Notes under the pieces: model-generated
Told to the model about the DNA's origin: nothing
Seen by the model: only the letters and a program-made list of their open reading frames with translations
The model's database searches: none
Program-made: the position numbers and the translations under genes
In this document: piece by piece, positions 7,534 through 17,142 of the stretch
How positions within the stretch are numbered: position 1 is the stretch's first letter
Layout of the letters: every line of letters starts with the position of its first letter
Origin: Bacteroidales bacterium UBA4772
Lineage (GTDB): Bacteria; Bacteroidota; Bacteroidia; Bacteroidales; VadinHA17
Assembly (NCBI GenBank): GCA_002403305.1
Contig: DHHM01000020.1
Span: 84,875-148,874 of the forward strand
DNA length: 64,000 bases
Direction: 5' to 3'

Positions 7534-9900
7534 ATGACAAATAACAATGATACGCAGAGCGAAGCCTTCAATGTCAAGGAGTTTATTACGGAGGCGCTGT
7601 CATATAAATATCTTTATATAGCCAGTTTCTTTATCTGTATTCTGATCGCATTTCTGGTCAACAAGTTCTCACCAACTGTTTATGAAGTCAATACAGTCAT
7701 TGGTCCCGTTGAGGACAAACGCTCCTCGATGCTCGGTTCCAACGACCTGTTCAGCGGCCTCGGCGCCCTGGCTGAATCAAGAAACCTCGAGAACGATATA
7801 AACAGCCTGAACTCCTTCAGCCTCGTTGCCACCACAATAAGGAACCTTAACCTGGAAATTGGTTATTTCACCGGCAAGAGTAACTGGTTCCAGAAGCCAT
7901 CCCAGGTCTATCTGGGTAATCCATATACGGTCAGCATCGATAAATCGCATATACAACCGATCAACACAAAGTTTCACATTGACATCCTCGACGAGCAGTC
8001 GTACAGGCTGACTGCCTCAGCAGACGAAGCGGCATATTACAACTACATCGACAACGCCATTGTCAGCGACAAGAATATTGTCAATATCGACACAATATGC
8101 AGATTCAACGAGACCATATTCGCCTACAACTTTCAGTTTTCTATTGCTCTTAATAAGGACTTTTACAATCCTTCAAGTACAGATGAAGAAGATTATTTCT
8201 TCGAATTCTACCACCTCGATTACCTGACTAAATCGTATCTGAGACGGCTGAAAGTGGAGCCGGTCAGCATCAGGTCTTCACTGATCAGTATCTTCTTTAA
8301 CGGCGAAAACAAAAGGCTGACAATTGATTTCCTCAATAGTTATATCCAGGCGTACCTCGATGAGAACCTGGCCAAGAAGAACAAAATAGCCGTAAATACA
8401 ATCAACTTTATCGACTCCCAGATATCTCAAATTACAGATGACCTGACACAGTCAGAGTCGGAGCTGAGGGATTACCGGTCGGCACACCAGGTCACCGATC
8501 TCAGCTACCAGGGACAGCAGGCACTGGCTCAACTGAATCAGATAGAGAATGAGCGCTCGACGCTGCAGGTCCAGGAGAGATATTACAATTACATCCTCGA
8601 TTACTTTGAGAAGAACCAGGATATGGCCGGACTGGCGCCTCCGTCAGCAGCCAACGTTGTGGATCCGATAATGAACTCCCTGGTCCTGGAACTGCTTGCA
8701 CTGAATGCCGAAAGATCAACCATACTGAGCAACAATGCCGAGAAAAACCTCTTCCTCGGACAGATTGAAAACAAGATCAGGCTTCAGAAACAGGCTATCA
8801 TAGAGAATGTCAAGAACAACCTGAATACTCTTAACCTGACCCAAAACGAGCTTGACTATCGTGAGAATAAGTTGTCGAGCGAGATCTCGAGGCTGCCCAG
8901 AACTGAGCTCAACATGGTGAGCATGCAGAGAAAGTTCAATCTCACCGACGCTATCTACACCTTTCTGCTTGAGAAGCAATCAGAAGCAGCTATCGCGATG
9001 GCTTCAAACTATCCCGACTACGAGATACTTGAACCGGCACGTGATGTGACAGCATCCATCATCTCACCACGAACCAGCCTCAACTGGCTGATAGCTCTCT
9101 TTATGGCACTGATGATCCCGACCATCTATATCATTCTCAGGAACTTTTTCAATGAGAAGATCTCCTCGGTCAGGGATGTTGAGCATATAATCGGCCAGCC
9201 GGTCATGAACCTTATTTATACAAATTACCATAAGACCGAGTCTGTCGTTAAAGATTATCCCGGATCATCTATTGCTGAATCTTTCAGAAATCTGCGAAGC
9301 AGCCTATTCCTCAAGTTCAGATCAGTGCCACAGAAGGTGATCATGATCACCTCATCCCAGCCACAGGATGGTAAGAGCTTCGTCTCCAGCAATCTGGCTG
9401 CATCAATAGCCTCTGTGGGACACAGGACCGTTTTGCTCGACTGCGACCTGCGCCGGCCGACACTTCACGAAAAAATGAAAATCGTCAATGCCGTCGGGCT
9501 CTCCAACTATATGGTAAGCAATGCAGCAAGCAAGGATATCATTAAGAAAACAGAGATTGAAAATCTGTGGTTTATTCCGGCAGGACCAATCCTTCCGAAT
9601 TCATCCGAGCTTATTGAAGCCGGCGTGCTGGATGGCCTGATTGAGGAACTGAAGCAGCAGTTTGATTACGTACTAATTGACTCAACGCCGGCAGGACTTG
9701 TGGCTGACGCTACCCTTATGATAAAATATGCTGATTATATTCTGCTTGTATGCCGGAACGATTATACCCGGAAAGATGTGTTCACTGACGTGCTGAACCT
9801 GTTCCGGACAAATAACATTACCGACTATGATATCGTCTTCAACGATTTGGATCTAAAGAAGAGCAGGTACGGTCGTTACAATAACTATTATAAACAATAA
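7534..9900 (+). CDS. Wzc-like polysaccharide co-polymerase with tyrosine autokinase domain
   Basis: 788 residues. TM1 lies near residues 30-46, then a Wzz-type periplasmic domain with long coiled coils (about 290-490), TM2 near 515-534, and a cytoplasmic BY-kinase domain. Kinase motifs: Walker A QPQDGKS (about 609-615; most family members have P-x-E/D-GKS), Walker A' VLLDCDLRRP (about 633-642), Walker B-like YVLIDSTP, and a C-terminal tyrosine cluster (YGRYNNYYKQ) for autophosphorylation. It controls chain length and, through phosphorylation cycles, coordinates Wzy polymerisation with export. One-piece proteins of this kind are the rule in Gram-negatives. No low-molecular-weight tyrosine phosphatase gene is in the window. 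Confidence 0.92.
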   Translation: MTNNNDTQSEAFNVKEFITEALSYKYLYIASFFICILIAFLVNKFSPTVYEVNTVIGPVEDKRSSMLGSNDLFSGLGALAESRNLENDINSLNSFSLVATTIRNLNLEIGYFTGKSNWFQKPSQVYLGNPYTVSIDKSHIQPINTKFHIDILDEQSYRLTASADEAAYYNYIDNAIVSDKNIVNIDTICRFNETIFAYNFQFSIALNKDFYNPSSTDEEDYFFEFYHLDYLTKSYLRRLKVEPVSIRSSLISIFFNGENKRLTIDFLNSYIQAYLDENLAKKNKIAVNTINFIDSQISQITDDLTQSESELRDYRSAHQVTDLSYQGQQALAQLNQIENERSTLQVQERYYNYILDYFEKNQDMAGLAPPSAANVVDPIMNSLVLELLALNAERSTILSNNAEKNLFLGQIENKIRLQKQAIIENVKNNLNTLNLTQNELDYRENKLSSEISRLPRTELNMVSMQRKFNLTDAIYTFLLEKQSEAAIAMASNYPDYEILEPARDVTASIISPRTSLNWLIALFMALMIPTIYIILRNFFNEKISSVRDVEHIIGQPVMNLIYTNYHKTESVVKDYPGSSIAESFRNLRSSLFLKFRSVPQKVIMITSSQPQDGKSFVSSNLAASIASVGHRTVLLDCDLRRPTLHEKMKIVNAVGLSNYMVSNAASKDIIKKTEIENLWFIPAGPILPNSSELIEAGVLDGLIEELKQQFDYVLIDSTPAGLVADATLMIKYADYILLVCRNDYTRKDVFTDVLNLFRTNNITDYDIVFNDLDLKKSRYGRYNNYYKQ

Positions 9901-9945
9901 TTGCTGAAAATCACCTCATTAAAATTGAACTTTCACTCTATCTCT

Positions 9946-10203
9946 ATGGCCATTGACACAGCAACCACAAAAGAAAAAATCAGGAATTATATCGTTCAGT
10001 CCTCTCATGCTGATGCAGATAAGATTAAGGATGAGTCCATGATTTTCAGGGAGGGATTCTTTGACTCCATGGGATTCATTATGCTTATAACCTTCCTTGA
10101 GGAGGAGTTTGGGATAAAGACTGTCGATTCAGACCTTATCGAGGAGAACTTTGAGTCTATCAACGCAATATCTGAGTTCATTCAGAGAAAAAGCCAGAAC
10201 TAA
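9946..10203 (+). CDS. Acyl carrier protein of the EPS locus
   Basis: 85 residues from the ATG at 9946. A longer reading frame begins with TTG at 9901, right after the kinase stop, but its first 15 residues are not ACP-like. The phosphopantetheine site is Ser41 in FFDSMGFI, followed by the acidic recognition helix (LITFLEEEFGIK). It carries an acyl or aminoacyl group as a thioester. It is followed three genes later by an AMP-forming ligase likely to load it, with two amide-forming enzymes in between. It is not the fatty-acid AcpP: the DSL motif is DSM and the neighbours are all EPS genes. The arrangement recalls the ACP/ligase/amidotransferase set of exosortase-linked EPS clusters. Confidence 0.85.
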   Translation: MAIDTATTKEKIRNYIVQSSHADADKIKDESMIFREGFFDSMGFIMLITFLEEEFGIKTVDSDLIEENFESINAISEFIQRKSQN

Positions 10204-10205
10204 TA

Positions 10206-12173
10206 ATGTGCGGAGTAGCCGGGATAATCGATTACCGCGGCAAAACCAACACAGTCACTGCCGTTGGGACAATGCTCCGCTCCTTCAGCCACCGGGGCCC
10301 GGATGAGAGCGGGATATACCATTCGCCCGCAGCTACAATTGGTAACGTACGATTAAGTATTATTGACCTGCAGACCGGTCAGCAACCGCTGTCTGACATC
10401 TCAGGCAGGTACTGGATCGTATTCAACGGTGAAATATTCAATTATATCGAGCTCCGCGAGGAGCTTGAAAAAAAAGATTTCAGGCTGAAGACCCGGTCTG
10501 ATACTGAGGTCTTGGTCAACCTCTACGCCATCTACGGCAAGCGTTGCCTCAGCATGCTTAACGGCCAGTTCGCCTTCGCCATCTGGGACAAGCAGAAGGA
10601 GGAGCTTTTTCTTGCGCGCGACAGAGTTGGAATCAGGCCAATATTCTATACCATAGCCAACGGCGTATTCTTTTTCGCATCTGAAATTAAGGCACTTTTC
10701 CATAATCCTGAAGTGAAAAGGGATCTTGACCCGCAGAGCCTCTCTCAAATATACACCTTCTGGACTGCCCTGACTCCAGGGACAGCTTTCAAAGACATTT
10801 TCGAGCTTTCTCCGGGGCACTCCATGACTTTCGGTCGAAACAGGATTAAAACTGAGAGGTTCTGGGAACTGGATATTGGTCCGAATCGTGCCGACCTGTC
10901 ACTCCAGGAGGCTCTTGAACAATTCAACGAGCTGTTCACCAGCGCTGTACGGATAAGGCTCAGGGCAGATGTTGAGGTGGCAGCATACCTCAGCGGGGGA
11001 TTGGATTCAACTACTACAGTCGCTTATATCAGGGACATTGAACCCGGAATCCTTAACACCTTTTCCATTGGCTTCGAGGACAAGGATTTCGATGAGAGCA
11101 AATACCAGGAGGAGGCTGTCAGATACCTGAAAACCAACCATCGGACGATAACCTGCTCTTCAAAAGAAATTGCAGAGGCATTTCCGCAAGTAGTTTGGCA
11201 TTCAGAGACACCCCTGACCCGCACTGCCCCCACCCCGATGCTTATCCTGTCAAAACTGGTAAGGGATAATAACATCAAGGTGGTCATCACAGGAGAAGGA
11301 TCAGATGAAATACTTGCAGGGTACGATATTTTCAGGGAGGCAGTCATAAGAAAGTTCTGGGCCAGGCAGCCAGGGTCATCCCTCAGACCGATGCTACTCA
11401 AGAGAATCTACCCCGATATCCCTCATCTCAGAAACGCCAGTCCAAATATTCTTAAGATGTTTTTCGGGTACAAGCTGGAAGATACAGGCAATCCGCTCTA
11501 CTCCCATCTCCTGAGATGGAACAACTCAAATCACATTAAGAAGCATTTTTCGGACAACCTTAAGGCTTCTGTCAACGGATATGAACCGCTTGAAGATCTG
11601 TCCGGCAAATTACCGAAAGATTTCGATACCTGGTCAACCCTGGCTAAGGCACAATGGCTGGAAACTACAGTCTTCATGTCAGGCTACCTTCTCTCCTCGC
11701 AGGGCGATCGCATGGCGATGGCCAACTCAGTTGAAGGCAGGTATCCCTTTCTCGATTACAGGGTCATAGAATTCTGCTCTTCCCTTCCTGACAGATTGAA
11801 ACTGAACGGAACAAATGAAAAGTACCTGCTCAAGAAGCTGATGACAGGCAGGATTCCTGACAGCATTGTCAAACGACCTAAGCAGCCATACAGGGCCCCT
11901 ATCAGCAGCGTTTTCCTGGCAAAGGACAAACCTGATTACGTAAATGAGATGCTCTCAGAAGGTATGACCAGAAAAGTTGGCGTTTTCAGTGCTGCTTCAG
12001 TAACCAGCCTTCTTGAAAAAATTCAGAAGAGCGCAACTGTTTCGGAGATGGAGAATATGGTTTTAACCTCGGTGATCTCGACACATCTCCTTCATCATCA
12101 ATTTATTGAGGATCAAAACCAGGAGTATCAGAATGGCCCTCTTCATAACCTGAAAGTAATAAACGAAATATGA
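10206..12173 (+). CDS. Glutamine-dependent asparagine synthetase-like amidotransferase (AsnB family)
   Basis: 655 residues. The N-terminal class II glutamine amidotransferase domain keeps the nucleophile Cys2 (MCGVAG), the Arg site (GNVRLSIIDL), FNGEIFNY and SDTEV. The C-terminal synthetase domain has the PPi loop S263GGLDS268 and GEGSDEIL, and ends with an extension of about 60 residues. The protein should hydrolyse glutamine and use the ammonia to amidate an adenylated carboxylate. In EPS loci such proteins usually do not make free asparagine but amidate a sugar acid or a carrier-bound acid. It lies 2 bases after the ACP stop and overlaps the next gene by 4 bases (ATGA), so it is translationally coupled. 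Confidence 0.88.
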   Translation: MCGVAGIIDYRGKTNTVTAVGTMLRSFSHRGPDESGIYHSPAATIGNVRLSIIDLQTGQQPLSDISGRYWIVFNGEIFNYIELREELEKKDFRLKTRSDTEVLVNLYAIYGKRCLSMLNGQFAFAIWDKQKEELFLARDRVGIRPIFYTIANGVFFFASEIKALFHNPEVKRDLDPQSLSQIYTFWTALTPGTAFKDIFELSPGHSMTFGRNRIKTERFWELDIGPNRADLSLQEALEQFNELFTSAVRIRLRADVEVAAYLSGGLDSTTTVAYIRDIEPGILNTFSIGFEDKDFDESKYQEEAVRYLKTNHRTITCSSKEIAEAFPQVVWHSETPLTRTAPTPMLILSKLVRDNNIKVVITGEGSDEILAGYDIFREAVIRKFWARQPGSSLRPMLLKRIYPDIPHLRNASPNILKMFFGYKLEDTGNPLYSHLLRWNNSNHIKKHFSDNLKASVNGYEPLEDLSGKLPKDFDTWSTLAKAQWLETTVFMSGYLLSSQGDRMAMANSVEGRYPFLDYRVIEFCSSLPDRLKLNGTNEKYLLKKLMTGRIPDSIVKRPKQPYRAPISSVFLAKDKPDYVNEMLSEGMTRKVGVFSAASVTSLLEKIQKSATVSEMENMVLTSVISTHLLHHQFIEDQNQEYQNGPLHNLKVINEI

Positions 12174-13162
12174 GCACCCGTAAACTATTTGCTAAAGACA
12201 TTATTCTTCTTGAGAACGTGGAAGCAGTTGTGAACAACATCATTGAACAGATGCGCGAAGATGTACTTCAACGTTTCAAGCGAAACGGTGCTGTGGTCGG
12301 TATCAGCGGCGGGATTGACTCCTCCGTCTGCTTCGCACTGGTAGCCAGGGCTTTCGGACCGGAGAAAGTTCTGGGGGTCATACTTCCCGAGAAGGACTCG
12401 AGTCCCGACAGCGAGATGTTTGCAAAGGAGCTGGCTGCAAAATTCGGTGTAAGGGCAATCAAGGAAGAGATTACAGGAGCATTGTCAGGATTCGGCTGCT
12501 ACGAGCGCCGTGATGAGGCTGTGAAGAGGGTTTTTCCGGAGTATGATCCCTCTACATGGAAGATGAAGATCGGGGTACGGCAAAGCGGACTCTTCAGTAA
12601 CCTCCCTCCCATCTTCTATCTTACAATAATTGATCCGGAGGGCAACGTTAAGGATAAGATACTGCCTGCAAGGGAGTATCTACAGATTGTTGCTGCATCG
12701 AATTTCAAGCAGCGTACCAGGATGTCCATGCTCTACTATCATGCAGAGGCATTGCATTATGCTGTGATAGGCACACCCAACAAGCATGAGCAGGAACAGG
12801 GATTCTTTGTTAAGTACGGCGACGGGGCAGGAGATGTGATGCCGATTGGCAATCTGTACAAGACACAGGTTTACCAGCTTGCTGAATATTTGGGAGTTCC
12901 GAAGGGCATCATCGAACGCACACCGACCACCGACACTTACTCTGCTGAGCAGACACAGGAGGAGTTCTTCTACCAGTTGCCTTTTCACCTCATGGACAGG
13001 TTCTGGTACGGGTTTGAAAACGGCTACCCGCCAGCTGAAGTTGCTGCCGTTATGGATGAAACTGCAGATCGAGTAGAATCCCTGTTCCGCAACTTCGAGC
13101 GTAAACGCAATACGACTGAATATCTTCGTATGCCGCCAATTAGAGATTATTATCAGGGATAA
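12170..13162 (+). CDS. NAD synthetase-like adenylating amide ligase
   Basis: 330 residues, longer than the usual 250-280 for NH3-dependent NadE. It has the ATP pyrophosphatase loop S46GGIDS51 and NadE-like segments (IGTPNKHEQEQGFFVKYGDG, IGNLYKTQVYQLAEYLGVP). The C-terminal segment that in true NadE contacts NaAD (P-S-A-D/E-L followed by GQTDE) is altered to TPTTDTYSAEQTQEE, and an insert sits at about 105-160. Sitting between an AsnB homologue and an ACP ligase, it may amidate a pathway intermediate rather than make NAD; a housekeeping nadE would be expected elsewhere. Overlap of 4 bases with asnB supports a shared pathway. Family assignment is firm, substrate is inference. Confidence 0.78.
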   Translation: MSTRKLFAKDIILLENVEAVVNNIIEQMREDVLQRFKRNGAVVGISGGIDSSVCFALVARAFGPEKVLGVILPEKDSSPDSEMFAKELAAKFGVRAIKEEITGALSGFGCYERRDEAVKRVFPEYDPSTWKMKIGVRQSGLFSNLPPIFYLTIIDPEGNVKDKILPAREYLQIVAASNFKQRTRMSMLYYHAEALHYAVIGTPNKHEQEQGFFVKYGDGAGDVMPIGNLYKTQVYQLAEYLGVPKGIIERTPTTDTYSAEQTQEEFFYQLPFHLMDRFWYGFENGYPPAEVAAVMDETADRVESLFRNFERKRNTTEYLRMPPIRDYYQG

Positions 13163-13172
13163 ACTCAGTGTA

Positions 13173-14633
13173 ATGAATGCATTCGACTATTTCTTTGAAC
13201 ATACAGCCCAACTGGAGACCCCGTTCCTTGTCGGGAAGGAGGAGATAACATACAACGACCTCTACCAGTCGTGCATCAGTCTTGCAGAATGGATAAGGGA
13301 GAAAACAGGTACAGATCAACACATAATAATTTTGTCAGTTAACAATCTGTTTTTCCTGAAGGCTTATCTGGCAATAATCAAATCGGGGAACGTATGCATC
13401 CCTCTTGATCCTAATATTGAAAAGGAAAATTTCCAATACATTCATGATCTAACCCAGCCCAGGCTGATATTTCTGACACCGGATGTGGAAAAGAGGCTGG
13501 AGCTCAGTACCTCTGCAATAAATGTTCTCCCCGATTCCGAAGCACTCGAATATAAAGCCCTGGCGGAAAGCGGATCTGAAAAAGAATTTGACAGGGAGCG
13601 CTTAGCTGAGATCATCTTCACGTCAGGTTCTACGGGAGAGCCGAAGGGAGTGATGATCTCACACAAAAACCTGATAGCCAATACATCATCAATAGTTGAG
13701 TATCTTCAGCTGACCCCAGACGACCGCATGATGGTTGTTCTGCCCTTCTATTACTGTTACGGACTGTCACTGCTGCATACCCATCTCAGGGTTGGAGGAT
13801 CGATTGTTTTTAACAATGCGTTTATTTTCCTCGGAGGTGTACTGAAGAGCCTGCTGGATTACAAATGTACCGGGTTTGCAGGGGTTCCAAGTCATTTCCA
13901 GATTCTCCTGAGGAAATCAGACTCCTTCAAGCAGACAAAATTCCCGGACCTGAAATATGTAACCCAGGCCGGAGGCAAGCTGGCTCCGATTTTTATTGAC
14001 GAGTTCCGTGCCGCACATCCGGATGTCAGGTTTGTGGTCATGTATGGGCAGACAGAGGCAACAGCGAGGCTCTCCTGGCTCCCGCCGGAGGTTTATGAAC
14101 GGCGGAAAGGATCGATGGGGAAAGGGATTCCCGGGGTGGAACTGAAAGTTGTCAATGAAAAGGGGAAACCCATCAAGTCCGGGGAGACAGGGGAGGTCAT
14201 AGCCAGGGGCGACAACATCATGATGGGCTATTTTGCCGATGAGGAAGGCACAAAAAATGCCATCCGCAACGGATGGCTTTACACCGGTGATCTGGGCACA
14301 GTGGATGAGGACGGATATATTTATCTCACCGCCCGGTCAAAAGAGATCATCAAGGTAAGAGGCAAGCGCATCAGTCCTAAAGAAATAGAAGCAGTGATAC
14401 TTGCTCTTCCCGAAGTTATCGATTGCACCATTGAAGGAGTTGAAGACGAGATCGAGGGCGAAATGCTGAAAGCAATTGTCACAGTCAGAAAAGACAGTAT
14501 CGGGTCTATCACCAAAGACAGGCTCATTCAGCATTGCTCACAACATCTGGCATTGTTTAAAGTGCCACAGGCATATGAATTCAAAGACGACCTGACGATA
14601 AGTCCGACCGGAAAAAAAATAAAGAAAGTCTGA
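13173..14633 (+). CDS. AMP-forming acyl-CoA/acyl-ACP ligase
   Basis: 486 residues of the ANL superfamily. Motifs: T150SGSTGEPKG P-loop, YGQTEATARLSWLPPE (A5), GELYTGD-equivalent LYTGDLGTVDEDGY (A7), RSKEIIKVRGKRISPKEIE (A8 hinge), and the catalytic C-terminal Lys481 in SPTGKK. It activates a carboxylic acid with ATP and transfers it to CoA or, given the ACP gene in the same operon, to the phosphopantetheine of that ACP. The family includes the exosortase-A-associated acyl ligase type found next to ACP and amidotransferases in EPS loci. It is the last gene of the + block; it ends about 120 bases before the convergent capG. Confidence 0.87.
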   Translation: MNAFDYFFEHTAQLETPFLVGKEEITYNDLYQSCISLAEWIREKTGTDQHIIILSVNNLFFLKAYLAIIKSGNVCIPLDPNIEKENFQYIHDLTQPRLIFLTPDVEKRLELSTSAINVLPDSEALEYKALAESGSEKEFDRERLAEIIFTSGSTGEPKGVMISHKNLIANTSSIVEYLQLTPDDRMMVVLPFYYCYGLSLLHTHLRVGGSIVFNNAFIFLGGVLKSLLDYKCTGFAGVPSHFQILLRKSDSFKQTKFPDLKYVTQAGGKLAPIFIDEFRAAHPDVRFVVMYGQTEATARLSWLPPEVYERRKGSMGKGIPGVELKVVNEKGKPIKSGETGEVIARGDNIMMGYFADEEGTKNAIRNGWLYTGDLGTVDEDGYIYLTARSKEIIKVRGKRISPKEIEAVILALPEVIDCTIEGVEDEIEGEMLKAIVTVRKDSIGSITKDRLIQHCSQHLALFKVPQAYEFKDDLTISPTGKKIKKV

Positions 14634-14756
14634 GTATACCCTGGTGGCCAAAGCTATTATCAAGGTAGTATTATCTTCTTTGTCTCAACACCTGAAGAAT
14701 GATGGAGAACCATTATATAATAAAATCCTTCAGGCATTGACTCGCAATGCTAACGA

Positions 14757-15899
14757 CTAAAGCGTGTCATTAACACCATGCCATTTATTCGACAATGATG
14801 ACAGCCCCTGGATCAACTTCAGAACTCGCCATGAGGTATCAGGAACATAATACTCAAAAGGCAGATGTTTACGTGGTTTTACCTCATTTTCCTGAACAAC
14901 GATCTTAACAGAGCCCATCACAATATCCTGATCGAAGCCTGTCAGTATTATAGTTCCTGCATCCTGTGCCTCCGGACGCTCAATTGAGTTACGTAGCGAA
15001 ATAGCAGGGAAATCCAGTATTGCTGATTCCTCGCTGATAGTGCCACTATCAGAAACCGTGCAAAGCGCATTCATCTGCAGATGCACATAGTCAGTGAATC
15101 CAAAGGGCTTCAAAAACTGTATCAGTGAATTCATTTTTGAATTATCTGATACCTCCAGGCGCTTTCGGGTCCTGGGATGGGTTGAGACAATGACCGGTAT
15201 TTTATAATCTTCAGCCATGCGGTTCAGTATCAACAGAATCCTATTGAGGTTCTTTGGATTGTCGACGTTTTCTTCCCGATGAACTGACACTACGAAATAA
15301 TGTCCCTTAGAAAGTTTGAGGGTTTCCAGTATATCTGAAGCGTCAATCTTAGGCCTGTAATAATTGAGGACCTCGTACATCGGTGAACCTGTGAGATAGA
15401 TTCTCCTGTGTGGCAGTCCTTCGGAAATCAAATGTCGTCGCGCATGTTCAGTATAAACAAGATTGAAATCGGCTATATGATCTATTATACGGCGATTGAT
15501 CTCTTCCGGAACATTGAAATCAAAACAACGGTTGCCGGCTTCCATATGGAAAATCGGGATATGAAGACGCTTGGCCATATAGGCAGAGAGACAGGAATTG
15601 GTATCACCAAGGACAAGAAGAGCATCGGGTTTCTCCTTGCGTAACAACTCGCCGGATTTTCGGATAATGTCTCCAACCGAAGCTTCAAGAGAAGAGACAT
15701 CTACATTCAGGAAGTAATCAGGCTTACGTAGTTCAAGGTCCTTGAAAAATATCTCATTCAGCTCATAATCATAATTTTGACCGGTATGGGCAATTATGTG
15801 ATTAACATTCTCATCCAGGAGAGACATCACTCTTGAAAGCCGGATTATTTCCGGCCGGGTGCCTACAACTGTAAGTACTTTTAGTTTTGATTCTTTCAT
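14757..15899 (-). CDS. capG: UDP-N-acetyl-L-fucosamine synthase (C2 epimerase)
   Basis: 380 residues from the ATG at 15899 (MKESKLKVLTVVGTRPEI); an 8-residue upstream extension to 15923 is open but less likely. It belongs to the WecB/UDP-GlcNAc 2-epimerase family: GTRPEII, HTGQNYD, LGDTNS, HMEAGNRC, PEEINRRIIDH, VSVHREENVD, SDSGTISEE. In context it is the third enzyme of the CapE-CapF-CapG (FnlA-FnlB-FnlC) route, inverting C2 of UDP-L-PneNAc/TalNAc to give UDP-L-FucNAc. The order capE, capF, capG on the - strand is the classical one. A plain UDP-ManNAc role is possible in theory, but the neighbours argue against it. Confidence 0.88.
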   Translation of the reverse strand: MKESKLKVLTVVGTRPEIIRLSRVMSLLDENVNHIIAHTGQNYDYELNEIFFKDLELRKPDYFLNVDVSSLEASVGDIIRKSGELLRKEKPDALLVLGDTNSCLSAYMAKRLHIPIFHMEAGNRCFDFNVPEEINRRIIDHIADFNLVYTEHARRHLISEGLPHRRIYLTGSPMYEVLNYYRPKIDASDILETLKLSKGHYFVVSVHREENVDNPKNLNRILLILNRMAEDYKIPVIVSTHPRTRKRLEVSDNSKMNSLIQFLKPFGFTDYVHLQMNALCTVSDSGTISEESAILDFPAISLRNSIERPEAQDAGTIILTGFDQDIVMGSVKIVVQENEVKPRKHLPFEYYVPDTSWRVLKLIQGLSSLSNKWHGVNDTL

Positions 15900-15946
15900 A
15901 ATATTTCTTGGGCGGATACGCAAAAGTGGTTGCCCGCACTTAACAG

Positions 15947-17065
15947 TTAAACTTGTTCGAAAAATGTATCAGGATCGCCGGGATCAAAAAACTCACTGAT
16001 CCAGAAAATTGTATACAGATCTTCTGTTCCGGTGTTTGTTATGTTATGTGTGTGCCATACCGGCATATCAACAAATGCAGGCTCGGTTCCGTCCAGCTCG
16101 AAATTTATGATCTTGTCTGTCCCGATACGTCGCAATTGTATCAGGGCCTTACCTTTAATAACAGCAAAACGTTCAGCTTTTCGTGTATGAAAATGATTGC
16201 CACGTGTAACTCCCGGTTTCGTTATTGAGAAGGATACCTGGCCCCCGCTATTGAGCTTAACTGTCTCCACAAAGGATCCTCTGTCGTCATTATTGACCTT
16301 AAGCTTAAATGGGAAAAATTCAGAATGGTCTATGTAGCATACAAACGTGTTAAAAAGGTTTCTTTCAAAAGGATCGGAAAGATTTGGGAAAATACCGTTC
16401 TCCAAATACCAATCCTTAAAACTTTGCAAAAGAGTAAGTATATCGGTGACCTTGGCCTCATCAGTCGGTGAAACCTTGTACTCCCCATCCGACACCCTGT
16501 TTTTTATCAAGTACCAGATAACTTTAACCAGGTCACCGATATAAATCAGTTTTAACTGTGCATCAACTTCTACTCTGGGTTGCTCATCATGTGTCAATTG
16601 GTGCGAAAACGTAGCAATAACCGAATTGTAATATGGATTACCGAATGGCCCAAATACATTAGGAATGACCATCCCGGTAAAGGGTGCTCCGTTTCGTGCA
16701 GCCCACTGCATTAATAACTGACGTCCTTCACGCTTTGATTTCCCAAAGATATTTTCACGCTCCTCCTGGGTTGATGAAGAAAATAGTATATGAGGCCTTG
16801 ATCCTGTATTTTCCAGCGCTGATATGAGCTGTTTAACGAGGCCTATATTTGTATCATAAATTGTCTGCGGGTCGTTATGACGATTAAGCGCAGCGAGATG
16901 AATAATTGCATCACACTTACTGACAAAGGATTCAAAATCAGATTTTTCTGAAAAATACCGGTCTTCAAAGGGCACAAGCTGAACTTGGTCCTTAAAAAGA
17001 TTAAGATAATTAAAGAGATGTGTGCCTATGAAACCGGTCTGGCCGGTGATACCTATTCTGATCAT
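15947..17065 (-). CDS. capF: Bifunctional CapF-type UDP-sugar reductase/epimerase with cupin domain
   Basis: 372 residues: N-terminal short-chain dehydrogenase (GQTGFIGTH NAD(P)-binding loop, residues 8-16; IIHLAALNR) and C-terminal cupin (about 250-372; TRGNHFHTRKAERFAVI, PVWHTHNITN). CapF/FnlB acts on the product of CapE: the cupin epimerises C3 and the dehydrogenase reduces C4. Odd: the SDR catalytic YxxxK is F107xxxK111 here (ENIFGKSK; the codon is TTT where TAT would give Tyr). In CapF homologues I know, this position is Tyr. Everything else is intact, so either reduction is impaired or another residue takes over. It sits between capG and capE in the same orientation. Confidence 0.88.
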   Translation of the reverse strand: MIRIGITGQTGFIGTHLFNYLNLFKDQVQLVPFEDRYFSEKSDFESFVSKCDAIIHLAALNRHNDPQTIYDTNIGLVKQLISALENTGSRPHILFSSSTQEERENIFGKSKREGRQLLMQWAARNGAPFTGMVIPNVFGPFGNPYYNSVIATFSHQLTHDEQPRVEVDAQLKLIYIGDLVKVIWYLIKNRVSDGEYKVSPTDEAKVTDILTLLQSFKDWYLENGIFPNLSDPFERNLFNTFVCYIDHSEFFPFKLKVNNDDRGSFVETVKLNSGGQVSFSITKPGVTRGNHFHTRKAERFAVIKGKALIQLRRIGTDKIINFELDGTEPAFVDMPVWHTHNITNTGTEDLYTIFWISEFFDPGDPDTFFEQV

Positions 17066-17142
17066 TGTTAGTCAGAATAAATTAAAAAGTGAGGCAATAT
17101 TTCATGGGTTTAAGTACCTGCTCATCAGCACCAGCATCACTG

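Noticed and set aside
9901..9945. TTG start of the acyl carrier protein directly after the kinase stop codon
   Set aside because: The first 15 residues do not resemble an ACP and the ATG at 9946 gives a normal ACP length.
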